The translations under genes and the position numbers were made by a program. From assembly GCA_031260805.1 (NCBI GenBank), contig JAISKV010000001.1, positions 84,978 through 148,977 of the forward strand: a DNA stretch of 64,000 nt, given 5' to 3'. Positions 33,791-42,654 of the stretch are shown here, piece by piece. The notes beneath the pieces were generated by a model that made no database searches, had not been told where the DNA came from, and was given only the letters and a program-made list of their open reading frames with translations. How positions within the stretch are numbered: the first letter of the stretch is position 1; every line of letters begins with the position of its first letter. Source of the stretch: Rickettsiales bacterium. Its GTDB lineage: Bacteria; Pseudomonadota; Alphaproteobacteria; Rs-D84.

Positions 33791-34369
33791 ATGTCTGTCG
33801 GAACATGGAATAAAATAACCCTCCAAAAATTAAAGACGCTGGTTGACCGCGGCCTGTCCACTTCGGAAATCGGCAAAAAACTGGGTATGACCAAGAATGC
33901 TATTGTTGGAAAATTAAACCGGCTGGGCTGGAACGCAAAAAGCATCGCCGCTGTCCCGCCTGCCAAGTCCGCGGCGCGTCCTGTAAAAAAAACGCCGGTC
34001 CCGGCAAAAAAAACTGCCGCCGCCGCGCCCGCATCAAAAAAGAAGCCCGCACAAACGCCGATCAAGCCGGCCCCGGCCAAATCCGCCAAGCCTGCTGCAA
34101 CGGCAAAATCCGTAAAATCTGAACCGGCGCGCGCGACTGCCAAGGCGGCCGCCCCGACCCCCGCGCCGCGGACCAATCCAAAAGCACAAAAAAATTCAGT
34201 TCGGCACACGCTGGCCATCGCGAACTTGAAAAGCGACCAGTGCCGCTGGCCGATCGGAAATCCGGACGGCGATGACTTTCACTTCTGCGGGGCTAAGATT
34301 TTCCCGGGCAAGCCTTACTGCTATGATCACTGCTTGCAGGCGTATCAATTCATGCCAAAGAAAAAGTGA
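33791..34369 (+). CDS. gcrA: Cell-cycle transcription regulator GcrA
   Basis: 192 residues from the ATG at 33791. The N-terminal HTH is MSVGTWNKITLQKLKTLVDRG LSTSEIGKKLGMTKNAIVGKLNRLGW (about 47 residues). A long Lys/Ala/Pro linker follows. The C-terminal domain CRWPIGNPDGDDFHFCGAKIFPGKPYCYDHC carries conserved cysteines. GcrA binds sigma70 RNA polymerase at CcrM-methylated (GAnTC) promoters in alphaproteobacteria. This supports the taxonomic call. No CcrM gene lies in the window. A downstream gene follows after 7 nt. Confidence 0.95.
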   Translation: MSVGTWNKITLQKLKTLVDRGLSTSEIGKKLGMTKNAIVGKLNRLGWNAKSIAAVPPAKSAARPVKKTPVPAKKTAAAAPASKKKPAQTPIKPAPAKSAKPAATAKSVKSEPARATAKAAAPTPAPRTNPKAQKNSVRHTLAIANLKSDQCRWPIGNPDGDDFHFCGAKIFPGKPYCYDHCLQAYQFMPKKK

Positions 34370-34376
34370 GTGAAAT

Positions 34377-36293
34377 TTGCAGGACGAGAGAAGCGATTTT
34401 CAGAGCATAAAACTTCATGCGACCGATGGGATTCCGATGGTCTCGTTCTCGGATGCCACCGCGCCGCGCGCTGATGCGCGAAAAAAACACTTTCAGATTG
34501 GCGGCAATGTTTTTGACGCATGCTTTGACGAACGCGGGAAACTAATCTGCGTGCTGGATGAAACGCTGACCGCGCGGCGGCCGTTTGCTTTGCTGGTGCT
34601 GAACAGTGCGGACGGGCGGCGCTGGGATGACATTCTGGTCAATGACTATCATCTGAAACTGTCCGACATTCGTCCAAAGAAAAATAATCGTTATCAAAAG
34701 TTTGATATATCCTATACCGGATTGAGAATTTATGATAAAATGATTGCTGATTACAATGACGGCGGCGATTGGATGGCCGCCGGGTTGGAACTGGACCGGT
34801 TTCGCGATGCGGCGGCCCGCGATGCGGCGGTGTTGCGACTGACGCAGGGCACGGAAAATCTGGCTGCGGCGACGATAACGCTGGAACGCACGGACGCTGC
34901 GCTGACCGGCATGGCCGCAACGCGGAAAGAATTGCGATCCAAATTGGCCGCCTTGCGGCGCGGCATTGGAAAAACGCCGACCAAGGACAGCGCGGCGAAA
35001 ATACTGCGGACAGAATCCGCGTTGGAAAAATTGGAAGAGCGGGTCAAGAACGCGGCGCGGCGCAAGCGGCGTGCGGCCCGCAGAATAGAATCTGCAAATG
35101 CGGAAATCGCAGCGGCGACCGAGATATTAAATTATATCCCGGCGCGCGCGGCGCAGCAGATTGCAGTCGCGGCAGTTGATGACGAACCAGTGATAAATGA
35201 ACTGAAAACGATCGTCATGGAAACACAAGAAATCGTACCGGCGGTGCCGGATAAAGGGGGCGAAATGGCAGATAATAACGACATTCAACCATTGTTGAGT
35301 CAGGATCCGGAAATAATTGACAATGGCATCGCGTTCAAGCCTATTGATTTTGGCGAAGTTCCCGTGACTCCGCCAGCACCGCGGCCCCAGCCTGTGTCCG
35401 ATCCGTATGCGTCGCCGATCCCGGTCCCGATGCCTGCGTGGGATGCGCCCGCGTCCGCCACAGCGCCCCAGCCGACGCCGTTTATGCCGGCGCCCGCGCC
35501 CCAGCCGGAATTCTCGCAACCGTCGGAACAAATTTATAACCAGCCGATTGCAGCCCCTGATTTTCAACCAACACCAACGCCGGTTCCGGCCGCCCCGACG
35601 CCTGCACCCGCGCCTGTGTACGGCCCGGCCCCAGTAGCGCCTGTATACCGGCCCCAGCCCGCAAAAAAACAAACCGGGATTTATTACTTTATGCTGGTGC
35701 TGCTGATTGTGCTGGCGGTGTTTACGCTATGGATTTATCAGAAAAAGACCAGTGGCGGCGTCCCGAATATAGCGGCGGTCGTGTCCGGCACTGAACAGCC
35801 AACGCCGATGCCGGTCCCGGAAGAGCCTGCGCCCGAATTTATCAAGCCCGCGGCCATCACGCCTGAACCAGTGCAGGTTGAACCGGAACAACCAGTGTTC
35901 GTCGCGCCTGAACCTGATCCGGTCGCTGCGCCAGAGCCAATAGCGGAAATCCCGGTACCGGAACCAATCATCCGCGCGAATAAAATAGAGCCGGCCGCGC
36001 CAATAACCGAAGACGACCTGCGCGCGGTAGAGAACACCAAGCCTGCATACGGGGTCAGCGGTCCGACACTGAATGTGTACCCGGATGAAGACGCGGTTGA
36101 GTACGAAGAATATTCAGATACGGAATATTATGAAGAAGAGCCTGTGGCAGAGCCGGCCACGCCAGCGGCCGCCCAATCGCGCCAAGAACGAATCGCGGGA
36201 TCGGCCAGCGGACTGAAAACCGAAAACATAGAAGAGCAGTCGTATGAATCATATATGGAAGAAGAATATGAAACGGATGCATTCTTGGATTAA
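34377..36293 (+). CDS. Proline-rich single-pass membrane protein, operon partner of gcrA
   Basis: 638 residues from a TTG 7 nt after gcrA. No signal peptide. Residues 1-130 are a compact domain (KHFQIGGNVFDACFDERGKLICVLDE); 130-260 is an Ala/Arg/Lys/Glu-rich coiled coil; 290-440 is proline-rich (PTPVPAAPTPAPAPVYGPAP). A membrane segment lies at IYYFMLVLLIVLAVFTLWIY (~445). A second Pro/Glu-rich region and an acidic, Tyr-rich tail follow (EDAVEYEEYSDTEYYEEE). The layout suggests a cytoplasmic head with the tail in the periplasm, like cell-pole or division organisers, but homology was not recognised. A terminator follows. Confidence 0.7.
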   Translation: MQDERSDFQSIKLHATDGIPMVSFSDATAPRADARKKHFQIGGNVFDACFDERGKLICVLDETLTARRPFALLVLNSADGRRWDDILVNDYHLKLSDIRPKKNNRYQKFDISYTGLRIYDKMIADYNDGGDWMAAGLELDRFRDAAARDAAVLRLTQGTENLAAATITLERTDAALTGMAATRKELRSKLAALRRGIGKTPTKDSAAKILRTESALEKLEERVKNAARRKRRAARRIESANAEIAAATEILNYIPARAAQQIAVAAVDDEPVINELKTIVMETQEIVPAVPDKGGEMADNNDIQPLLSQDPEIIDNGIAFKPIDFGEVPVTPPAPRPQPVSDPYASPIPVPMPAWDAPASATAPQPTPFMPAPAPQPEFSQPSEQIYNQPIAAPDFQPTPTPVPAAPTPAPAPVYGPAPVAPVYRPQPAKKQTGIYYFMLVLLIVLAVFTLWIYQKKTSGGVPNIAAVVSGTEQPTPMPVPEEPAPEFIKPAAITPEPVQVEPEQPVFVAPEPDPVAAPEPIAEIPVPEPIIRANKIEPAAPITEDDLRAVENTKPAYGVSGPTLNVYPDEDAVEYEEYSDTEYYEEEPVAEPATPAAAQSRQERIAGSASGLKTENIEEQSYESYMEEEYETDAFLD

Positions 36294-36323
36294 AAAATGC
36301 GGCGTTCGCCGCGTTTTTTAATG
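36290..36323 (+). terminator. Terminator
   Basis: taaaaaatgcggcg / cgccgcgttttttaa hairpin at the stop codon. Confidence 0.8.
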
Positions 36324-36663
36324 CACAATGCACAATTCATAATTCACAATTTATACCACTACCCCGTCTCCGCCTACACTACGCTTCGGCGTGATGCCAC
36401 CACTTCGTCAAGCGAAGGGGAATTGTCCCGACTTCGTTTCAATAAATGTTGTTTTGCTGCGTAATGCAGGCCAAGTAATTCCCCTTCGCTGGCGAAGGGG
36501 TGGCGGCGTAGCCGCCGGGGTAGTGGTAGAATTATGAATTAAGAAAGAAGAATTAAGAATTCCTGTTTATTATAGTAAACAACAATAATTCTTATTTCTT
36601 AATTATTAATTCTTAATTAAACTCTGTAAACCAACCCCGGACTTCGGCCACCCCAACCGGCCA
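36324..36663. other. Repeat-filled gap between the gcrA operon and acpS
   Basis: aatgcac/aattcat heptamers (36322-36352), full family B (36354-36528), AT-rich inverted sequence (aattaagaa/ttcttaatt, 36537-36620) and a degenerate family C half (36627-36666). No gene seen. Confidence 0.75.
36354..36528. repeat. Full-length repeat family B
   Basis: Same layout as 31811-31974, with the centre acttcgtttcaataaatgtt and an altered left arm (tccgcctacactacgcttcg). Confidence 0.85.
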
Positions 36664-37044
36664 TTACAACACTTCAATAATAACCATTGCGGCGGAATAT
36701 TCGCCCTGGTCCGTCAGCGATATATGCACGCGCGTTTTTTCGCCATTGGTCAATTCTTTTAACTTCGTTTTTGCGCCCCCGGATATCAGCAATTCCGGCC
36801 GGCCGTTTTCTTCATGCATCACGGAAACATCAGAAAAAGACAGTGAATCGTCAAACCCACAGCCCAATGCTTTGACAAAAGCCTCTCTCGCGGCCCAAAA
36901 GTTCGCCAAGTGCTTTTCCGAATTTGCTGAATCGCTGTCCGCGAATTCCAATTCTTTTTTTGTGAAAATTCGTTGTTTCTTGAACATTGACCAATCTATG
37001 AACCGATTGGATTCCACCATGTCTATGCCGCACCCGAGTATCAT
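36664..37044 (-). CDS. acpS: Holo-[acyl-carrier-protein] synthase
   Basis: 126 residues from the ATG at 37044 (AAGGAAG upstream). AcpS transfers 4'-phosphopantetheine from CoA to acyl carrier protein, starting fatty-acid synthesis. Motifs: ILGCGIDMVESNRF (G(I/V)DxVE), FTKKELEFA, HLANFWAAREAFVKALG and VHISLTDQGEYSAAMVII. The track start at 37104 is longer but has no ribosome site. Confidence 0.93.
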   Translation of the reverse strand: MILGCGIDMVESNRFIDWSMFKKQRIFTKKELEFADSDSANSEKHLANFWAAREAFVKALGCGFDDSLSFSDVSVMHEENGRPELLISGGAKTKLKELTNGEKTRVHISLTDQGEYSAAMVIIEVL

Positions 37045-37168
37045 AATTACTTCCTTATGAACTATTGTTTTGTGCATATAATAATTTTTAGACGATTCGT
37101 GCAAGAATTATTTTTAATGGGGGCGCTTTTGTGATAAAATGCTTACAAGAAATCAAGGGAATGTTGTA

Positions 37169-37879
37169 ATGAAAAAAATATTAATTGCATCGTTGGCACT
37201 GGCATCATTCGTTGGCTGGGCCGGGGCCGCGGTTCAGATTCAGGCTGCGCCGGCACCGCGCGAAAAAACTTATTCCGCGGACGAAGGCTGGTATGTCGCG
37301 GCTAATTTCGGCGCGAACTTTTTGACATTCAAGAATAATTATTCCAGCAACCAGCCGGGCAGCGCGACCGGCAGCGATTCGTATTCGTTTCAGTCGGTGT
37401 ATGGCGGCGGCGCGGCGTTTGGAAAAAGATTTGATGAGTCATGGCGCGGGGAAATATCCGGCGGGTACCTGGGCGAGTTTACGGATAGCGGTCAAGGCTG
37501 GGATTTCGCGTTAAACACTCCGTATGTGCTGGTCAGCGCGATTTACGATACGCCGCAGGAGTATTGGGGCGGACTGTATTTTGGCTTTGGCGCGGGCATC
37601 GCGTTGCCGACTGCAACGATGAAGACAAATGTGTACGAAACTTATTCCCAGGATCACAAAATGGCGATATCGCCGATGGGCGCGATCTCGTTCGGCTGGG
37701 AAAAGTCATTAAGCCAGAGCGTCATGCTGGGCGTCGGATATAAATTATCGGTATTCAACGGGCCGACGCATGATATTGAATGGTCTGTGGATTCTACCAG
37801 CGTGCATATTGTTAGTACTAATGATATCGGAATGGTGCTGAACAACGCGTTCGAGGCAGGATTGAGATACAGTTTCTAA
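37169..37879 (+). CDS. Outer-membrane beta-barrel protein
   Basis: 236 residues from the ATG at 37169 (MKKILIASLALASFVGWAGA). The mature part alternates polar and aromatic residues in strands (GWYVAANFGANFLTF, GGGAAFGKRFDESWRGEISGGY) and ends in LRYSF, the BAM-type C-terminal strand. Length and pattern fit an eight-stranded porin-like or surface-antigen barrel. It is followed after 25 nt by the collagen-like gene, so they may form an operon. Confidence 0.75.
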   Translation: MKKILIASLALASFVGWAGAAVQIQAAPAPREKTYSADEGWYVAANFGANFLTFKNNYSSNQPGSATGSDSYSFQSVYGGGAAFGKRFDESWRGEISGGYLGEFTDSGQGWDFALNTPYVLVSAIYDTPQEYWGGLYFGFGAGIALPTATMKTNVYETYSQDHKMAISPMGAISFGWEKSLSQSVMLGVGYKLSVFNGPTHDIEWSVDSTSVHIVSTNDIGMVLNNAFEAGLRYSF

Positions 37880-37904
37880 GGGTCGTCTGGTATAAGGGGG
37901 AGTG

Positions 37905-38795
37905 ATGACAAACATATACAAATTGGCATTGTATTCATTGGCTGTGGCTTTTATCGCGGGCGGCGCGGATGCCGCGCCTAGCGTGCGATCTTTCACTGCC
38001 GCGCCTTCGTCGTACCGCGCGACAACGCCTGGTGCGGCATCCGCATCAGGCGGCGCGATGACGGCCGCGCGCGCGGGCAGCGTCCGCGCCAGCAGCCCTA
38101 AATCCACGACTTTGGGCCGCGCGGCTGCGACGCCGGCGACTGCGCGACTGTCGTTCGGCGGATATGTCAACAGCGTCGCGGCGGCGAACGGCGGCAGCAG
38201 CGCGAAAAAGATTAACCCTGCGAAACCGAGCGCCGATCCCGGCGAACTGGAAGAATTGGGCAATGGCGTCAGCGCGTTGGAAGATATCGTAGCCGCATTG
38301 CAGGATGATGTTGCAGATATAAAATCCGGAATTTCGGATAAAGCGGACAAGGCGTCCGGCGCAACAAACGGGCATTTGGCCGGATTAGACAGCGGCGGCA
38401 ACTTGACGGATTCCGGAATTGCATCGGATGATGTTCTGACAATCAATGATGTCGGCACGGGCGTTGGAAATGTCGTCGCAGTCGGAACAAACGGAAAAAT
38501 TGACACCGCATTGATTGACACAACCGGATTGCAAGGATCCCAGGGCGCGGATGGCAAATCCGCATACGAGGTTGCGGTTGAAGGTGGATTCCTGGGCAAT
38601 CGGGACGAATGGCTGGCTTCGTTGCAGGGCGCGGTTGGACCACAAGGACCCGAAGGCCCACAAGGTGCGACAGGACCCGCCGGAACGGATGGCACAGTGC
38701 TGCCAGATGCGCCGGGCGATAATTACGCATTACTGCGCAGCAATGACGGAACGCCATTCTGGGTTGAAATTGCAACAGAATACAGCGCGAACTGA
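37905..38795 (+). CDS. Secreted protein with collagen-like and phage-fibre-like segments
   Basis: 296 residues. The ATG at 37905 has AGGGGG upstream. Signal peptide to about residue 23 (ADA). The N-terminal third is Ser/Ala/Thr-rich. Residues ~130-200 contain DKADKASGATNGHLAGLDSGGNLTDSG, as in phage tail fibres. The C-terminal part has GADGKSAYEVAVEGGFLGNRDEWLASLQG, a motif common next to collagen-like repeats in phage and gut-bacterial surface proteins, then short GPQGPEGPQGATGPAG triplets. An extended trimeric surface fibre is inferred. Confidence 0.7.
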   Translation: MTNIYKLALYSLAVAFIAGGADAAPSVRSFTAAPSSYRATTPGAASASGGAMTAARAGSVRASSPKSTTLGRAAATPATARLSFGGYVNSVAAANGGSSAKKINPAKPSADPGELEELGNGVSALEDIVAALQDDVADIKSGISDKADKASGATNGHLAGLDSGGNLTDSGIASDDVLTINDVGTGVGNVVAVGTNGKIDTALIDTTGLQGSQGADGKSAYEVAVEGGFLGNRDEWLASLQGAVGPQGPEGPQGATGPAGTDGTVLPDAPGDNYALLRSNDGTPFWVEIATEYSAN

Positions 38796-39095
38796 AATCA
38801 GAGTGCGGGGTACAGAGTTCAGAGTGCAGTAATTTGTCCCCGTCCAAGTTTTGCGATACTCGCAAAAAGAAAACGCTTGGTTAAATAATTTCTTACTTTG
38901 CCATTCTCTGTACCGAATTATCCCTCCATCGTCATCCCGCGCTCATATTTTGGTCACCCCGTGGCTTGACCACTGGGCCCAGGTGAAATAAAGCCCAATT
39001 TTGCCGTCAGCAAAATTGACAATAATACCTGGATTGCGGGTCATAGCCCGCAATGACGATAGATTAGAAGTTTGTATACAGGACAGATACCCCTT

Positions 39096-39170
39096 CATCA
39101 CCCCGGCCACGACCCGGGGTCCATGGCTTAATGGATTCCGGGTTTCGCTCTGCTCCCCCGGAATGACGAT
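39096..39170. repeat. Palindromic repeat family A
   Basis: Full copy with both hairpins. Confidence 0.85.
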
Positions 39171-39242
39171 GGAATGGGAATTGTTTACTTATTGTTTTTA
39201 CCACTACCCCGTTCCGGCCTTCGCCGGAATGACAAAATATAT

Positions 39243-39423
39243 ACCACTACCCCGTCTCCGCCTACACTACGCTTCGGCGTGATGCCACCACTTCGCCAGG
39301 CGAAGGTGAATTGTCCCGACTTCGTTTCAATAAATGTCGTTTTATTGTGTGGTACAGGCCATCAAAATCCACTTCGCCAGGCGAAGGGGTGGGTTGCGCG
39401 CAGCGCAAGACGGGGTAGTGGTA
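39243..39423. repeat. Full-length repeat family B
   Basis: Copy of the 31811 element with centre cgacttcgtttcaataaatg and an altered right arm (ttgcgcgcagcgcaag). Confidence 0.85.
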
Positions 39424-39531
39424 TAATAATGGGGAACTGGCTATGCAACTACTAACCACCAACTACCAAAAGGACGCGCAGCGTCCGCACCAACTACCAA
39501 CTCATCACCCCAACTAATAAAATCTAAAACA

Positions 39532-39559
39532 TTGACAATTATTTAATTTGTGTTAATAT
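39532..39559 (+). promoter_or_regulatory. Promoter of the subtilase gene (leaderless)
   Basis: TTGACA (39532-39537), 16-nt spacer, TAATAT (39554-39559). The ATG lies 8 nt after the -10 box and has no ribosome site. Confidence 0.65.
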
Positions 39560-39567
39560 TGTGGTAA

Positions 39568-41406
39568 ATGTCAATGTTGAAAAAATATATTTTTACACCA
39601 TTGATTGCTTGCGCGGTTGCACTGGCCGCAGTTTCGCGCGCGCCTGCTGCGCCGATTGCGAAAAAGTGCGACGCCCGGTATCAAAAGTGCGATTCCATAA
39701 AATCATCCTATGCGGTTTGGTTATCGTTTTTTGGCGGCACGGCCCTTGCCGCTATTGGCACAGTTCTGGGAAATGCGACTGACGATCCGGGCGCGCCGGC
39801 CGCGGTTGGATCGTACGAAGGCGCTTCACGCGCGGTTGGAAATTTGCAAAAGATAGATCCGTTGGAAAATTTTAACGCCGCCGCCTTGAAATCAGTTCAG
39901 TCCGGTTATTATTACGCGCGAAACTCAACGGCTTATGCCGCGGTCGGCTTGGATTACGCATTGGCGCGTGGCTTGACCGGGGCAGGGTCGCAGGTCGCAA
40001 TTCTGGACAATGCGAATGACTGGCACGGGCGCGCTGTGAACGAATTGATAAAGACGGCGGCGCCCAGCGCGCAAATAAGCCAGCATAACATTACAAATCC
40101 AAACGGATCGTTTCGGACTTATTCGGAAATTGCCGCAGTTATTCGTGATGCGGGCCGCGATGGGATAATTTACAACGGCAGTTGGGGAATTCCAGTATCG
40201 GCCCAGTATAATTCCGGCGTGATTTCCGGGGATTCCGCAATCGCGGCGCTGGGCGCTGATTTTGTGGATTCAGTCCGCGGGGCTGCGCGCAATGACGACG
40301 CCATCTTTGTCTGGGCGGCCGGAAACGACGGCGCGATGCAGTCAAATTTTATTTCCGGATTGGCGAATGTTTTTGATAATTTGCAGGGACATTTTATAAA
40401 TGTTGTCGCGTATGACTTGATACAGGATTCATTGGCGGATTTTTCCAATGCGTGCGGCGCGACAAAATCTTACTGCCTGACCGCGCCAGGCACCGGGATA
40501 AACGCGGGCCTGCGCATTGCGGACGGGACTTCGTTCGCCGCGCCGATTGTCAGTGCGTCCGCTGCATTGTTGAAAGAAATGTTTCCGTATTTGTCGGCGC
40601 GCGAAATTACTGAAATCATGTTTATAACGGCCCAGGATCTGGGCGATGCCGGCGTTGATGAGATTTACGGCTGGGGGATGTTGGATATGGAAAACGCAAC
40701 CAGGCCGATAGGCCAGCGGCGTGTTATGACCGGCGCTGGCGGCGATGCCAAACCGTTGGCCGTCATGAATTTACCCGGCGGCGTTGGCGCGCGCGTTGCG
40801 GCAAAGAATTTGCGTTTCGTGTTCTTTGATTCTTATAACAGGGCGTTCGGCGCGAACTTGAACGATTATCTGACCGTCATGCCGGCGGCCAGATTGACCA
40901 TCATGAAACTCCGCGAATTCGGCAATGACAAAAACGCGCTGTCAATCGGCGATTGGAAGTTCGGATTTTCGGCCGGCGCGGAAAATTACGGCGAAAACTT
41001 TCTGGGGCTGGACGCGCGCGATTCGTTTGTGCAGTATCGCGCGGGCCATCGCGTGCGGCTGACGGATTCAGTCGTTATCGCGTCAAACGCGGCCATGCAG
41101 TATTCAACGGCGTACAGCACGGTTTCAACGGAACTGGGTTTCATGATTGAAAAAGCGATTCATGATAAAATGTCATTCGGACTGGGGCTGGCCAGTCCTA
41201 TGGCGATCAAGCACGGAAGCATGAATATCAAACTGCCGGTCGCGCGATCCGATTCCGGCGCGGTGGCTTATGAAGAATATAAAATCAATCTGCGTGAAAA
41301 GTCAAAATCTGAATTTGCGTTTTCATTCAAGGCCGGCGGGTTTGACTTTTACGGATCGGTCGGCGCGGACCAATTGTTCATGATGAAATACAAGACCAGT
41401 TTTTAA
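39568..41406 (+). CDS. Subtilisin-family serine protease with barrel-like C-terminus
   Basis: 612 residues. Signal peptide to about 28 (APAAP). The S8 domain (~130-400) has Asp147 in VAILDNAND, His153 in WHGRAV, the oxyanion Asn in WAAGNDG and Ser322 in GTSFAAP. The Asp and His, usually ~30 residues apart, are separated by only five residues here. Residues ~420-612 alternate like barrel strands and end in MMKYKTSF, suggesting a short autotransporter-like translocator. It is convergent with the GT61 gene and probably processes surface proteins. The gap between Asp and His raises the question whether it is active. Confidence 0.75.
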   Translation: MSMLKKYIFTPLIACAVALAAVSRAPAAPIAKKCDARYQKCDSIKSSYAVWLSFFGGTALAAIGTVLGNATDDPGAPAAVGSYEGASRAVGNLQKIDPLENFNAAALKSVQSGYYYARNSTAYAAVGLDYALARGLTGAGSQVAILDNANDWHGRAVNELIKTAAPSAQISQHNITNPNGSFRTYSEIAAVIRDAGRDGIIYNGSWGIPVSAQYNSGVISGDSAIAALGADFVDSVRGAARNDDAIFVWAAGNDGAMQSNFISGLANVFDNLQGHFINVVAYDLIQDSLADFSNACGATKSYCLTAPGTGINAGLRIADGTSFAAPIVSASAALLKEMFPYLSAREITEIMFITAQDLGDAGVDEIYGWGMLDMENATRPIGQRRVMTGAGGDAKPLAVMNLPGGVGARVAAKNLRFVFFDSYNRAFGANLNDYLTVMPAARLTIMKLREFGNDKNALSIGDWKFGFSAGAENYGENFLGLDARDSFVQYRAGHRVRLTDSVVIASNAAMQYSTAYSTVSTELGFMIEKAIHDKMSFGLGLASPMAIKHGSMNIKLPVARSDSGAVAYEEYKINLREKSKSEFAFSFKAGGFDFYGSVGADQLFMMKYKTSF

Positions 41407-41420
41407 GGGTGCGCCGGTCT

Positions 41421-42638
41421 TTATTTTTTCTCAAATTTTCTGGCGCGGTCCGTCAGTTGCGCGTGCATGTCAAAGTTGCTGGCGCGGCCCAGATCCACGA
41501 TGTAATCCAGATATTCCAGATAGTCAAAGCCGAAATCTTTTTCATCAAAGATAAAATTATTGTCCTTGAAAAACTGGCGCGTGAACGGCGTGTCGCCGAC
41601 CATGTGCGGGCAGAAATTCTGCTGCGTCGTGCTGTATTTCCAGACATCGCGCGATGCGGAGATGTAAGTGGCGTTGATTTTCTTTAATTGATTCAGCGCG
41701 CATTGCCGGCCGTTTCCTTCCATATGTCCGCGCTCGAACACCAGCAGTTCCGCGCCGTCCCTCATAAACATTGAAAAGTGCAGCAGCGTTCCCTGGACGC
41801 ATGCCAGGCTGTCCGCATCCATGACGACGCGGATTTGATCTGCAAACGACATTGTTTCCGGATAGATGACAGTGTACCCGTTTTTCGCAAAAATTCCTTC
41901 CAGCGATTTTTCGCCGAAAGTCATGATGCCTGCTTTCAGCCGGGTGCGCGACAGGTAAACTTTTTTTATCGGAAACTTTGGCTTGCCCCCCCCCGCGCGG
42001 ACTTTGTCAACGATGCGGTTGTAAATGTCGCGCATCAGCGGATGGACATAGTGCGTCTTGCCGGGAAACCGATTCGCAAAGTTATAAAACTGCGCCGGCT
42101 GGATCACAAAAACAGTGTCAAAAGAAACAGGCTTGTGTATGAACAGGATTCTGTCCAGCGGGATTCCGAACAGCGCGACGATATTTGCGAATTTCCGCGC
42201 GGCTTCCGTTTCCAATAAAAACGCGATTTTTTTATCCCTATACTTTTCATCCAGCAGCGGCCACAGGTACGACAAGACATCGGTCAGAATATGTCCGAAA
42301 TGATTCGGCATTGATCCGCAGTAAATCACATCTTCGCCCATGTGCGGAATTTTTCCGCCGTTGTCGCCAACCTGCTTGTCCAGCGTCGCGCGGTCCGGCG
42401 ACACCAGCAGCGTTCCGCGCGTGATGAATACCGATTCGGCGACTAGCTGCTTGTTTGCGTCAAACACGCCGCCGGCCGCGGTTTCGTTCTGCTTTAATAC
42501 CGCATAAGGTGCGATGATGCCCTTTGGCACAGCCTTTATTTCCAATGGCTCGGTCCGGATATAATCAATGATTGCGTTTTTATCAAACCATTCGCGCATG
42601 TCCGGATTGTATTTGTAAAAGTCTTTTGGCAATTGCAT
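41421..42638 (-). CDS. GT61-family glycosyltransferase (DUF563) with G9 tract
   Basis: 405 residues. Family marks: CGSMPNHFGHILTDVLSYLWPLL (~107-130), KKVYLSRTRLKAG, FAKNGYTVIYPETMSFADQIRVVMDADSLACVQGTLLHFSMFM. GT61 enzymes act in surface polysaccharide synthesis. A run of nine G encodes RAGGGK (~215-217), between the two conserved halves. No export signal, so it works in the cytoplasm. It lies directly downstream of lptC-lptB on the same strand (16 nt after lptB), linking it to the LPS context. Confidence 0.8.
   Translation of the reverse strand: MQLPKDFYKYNPDMREWFDKNAIIDYIRTEPLEIKAVPKGIIAPYAVLKQNETAAGGVFDANKQLVAESVFITRGTLLVSPDRATLDKQVGDNGGKIPHMGEDVIYCGSMPNHFGHILTDVLSYLWPLLDEKYRDKKIAFLLETEAARKFANIVALFGIPLDRILFIHKPVSFDTVFVIQPAQFYNFANRFPGKTHYVHPLMRDIYNRIVDKVRAGGGKPKFPIKKVYLSRTRLKAGIMTFGEKSLEGIFAKNGYTVIYPETMSFADQIRVVMDADSLACVQGTLLHFSMFMRDGAELLVFERGHMEGNGRQCALNQLKKINATYISASRDVWKYSTTQQNFCPHMVGDTPFTRQFFKDNNFIFDEKDFGFDYLEYLDYIVDLGRASNFDMHAQLTDRARKFEKK
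41986..41994 (-). repeat. Poly-G (G9) tract in coding sequence
   Basis: Nine C on the plus strand, i.e. nine G in the sense strand of the GT61 gene. Confidence 0.9.
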
Positions 42639-42654
42639 TTTCTTGCTCCTGTAC

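Larger units (their letters stand above)
38796..39531. other. Repeat-rich gap of about 740 bp
   Basis: The gap holds cagagtt-type heptamers (38802-38830), family A fragments (38930-39060), a full family A copy (39096-39170), a family B copy (39243-39423) and a caactacc-type repeat with caaaaggacgcgcagcgtcc (39447-39515, also at 45060-45110). No gene seen. Confidence 0.75.

Noticed and set aside
37905-38795. Prophage origin of the fibre-like genes
   Set aside because: No integrase, terminase, capsid or lysis genes lie in the window, and the proteins have bacterial signal peptides.
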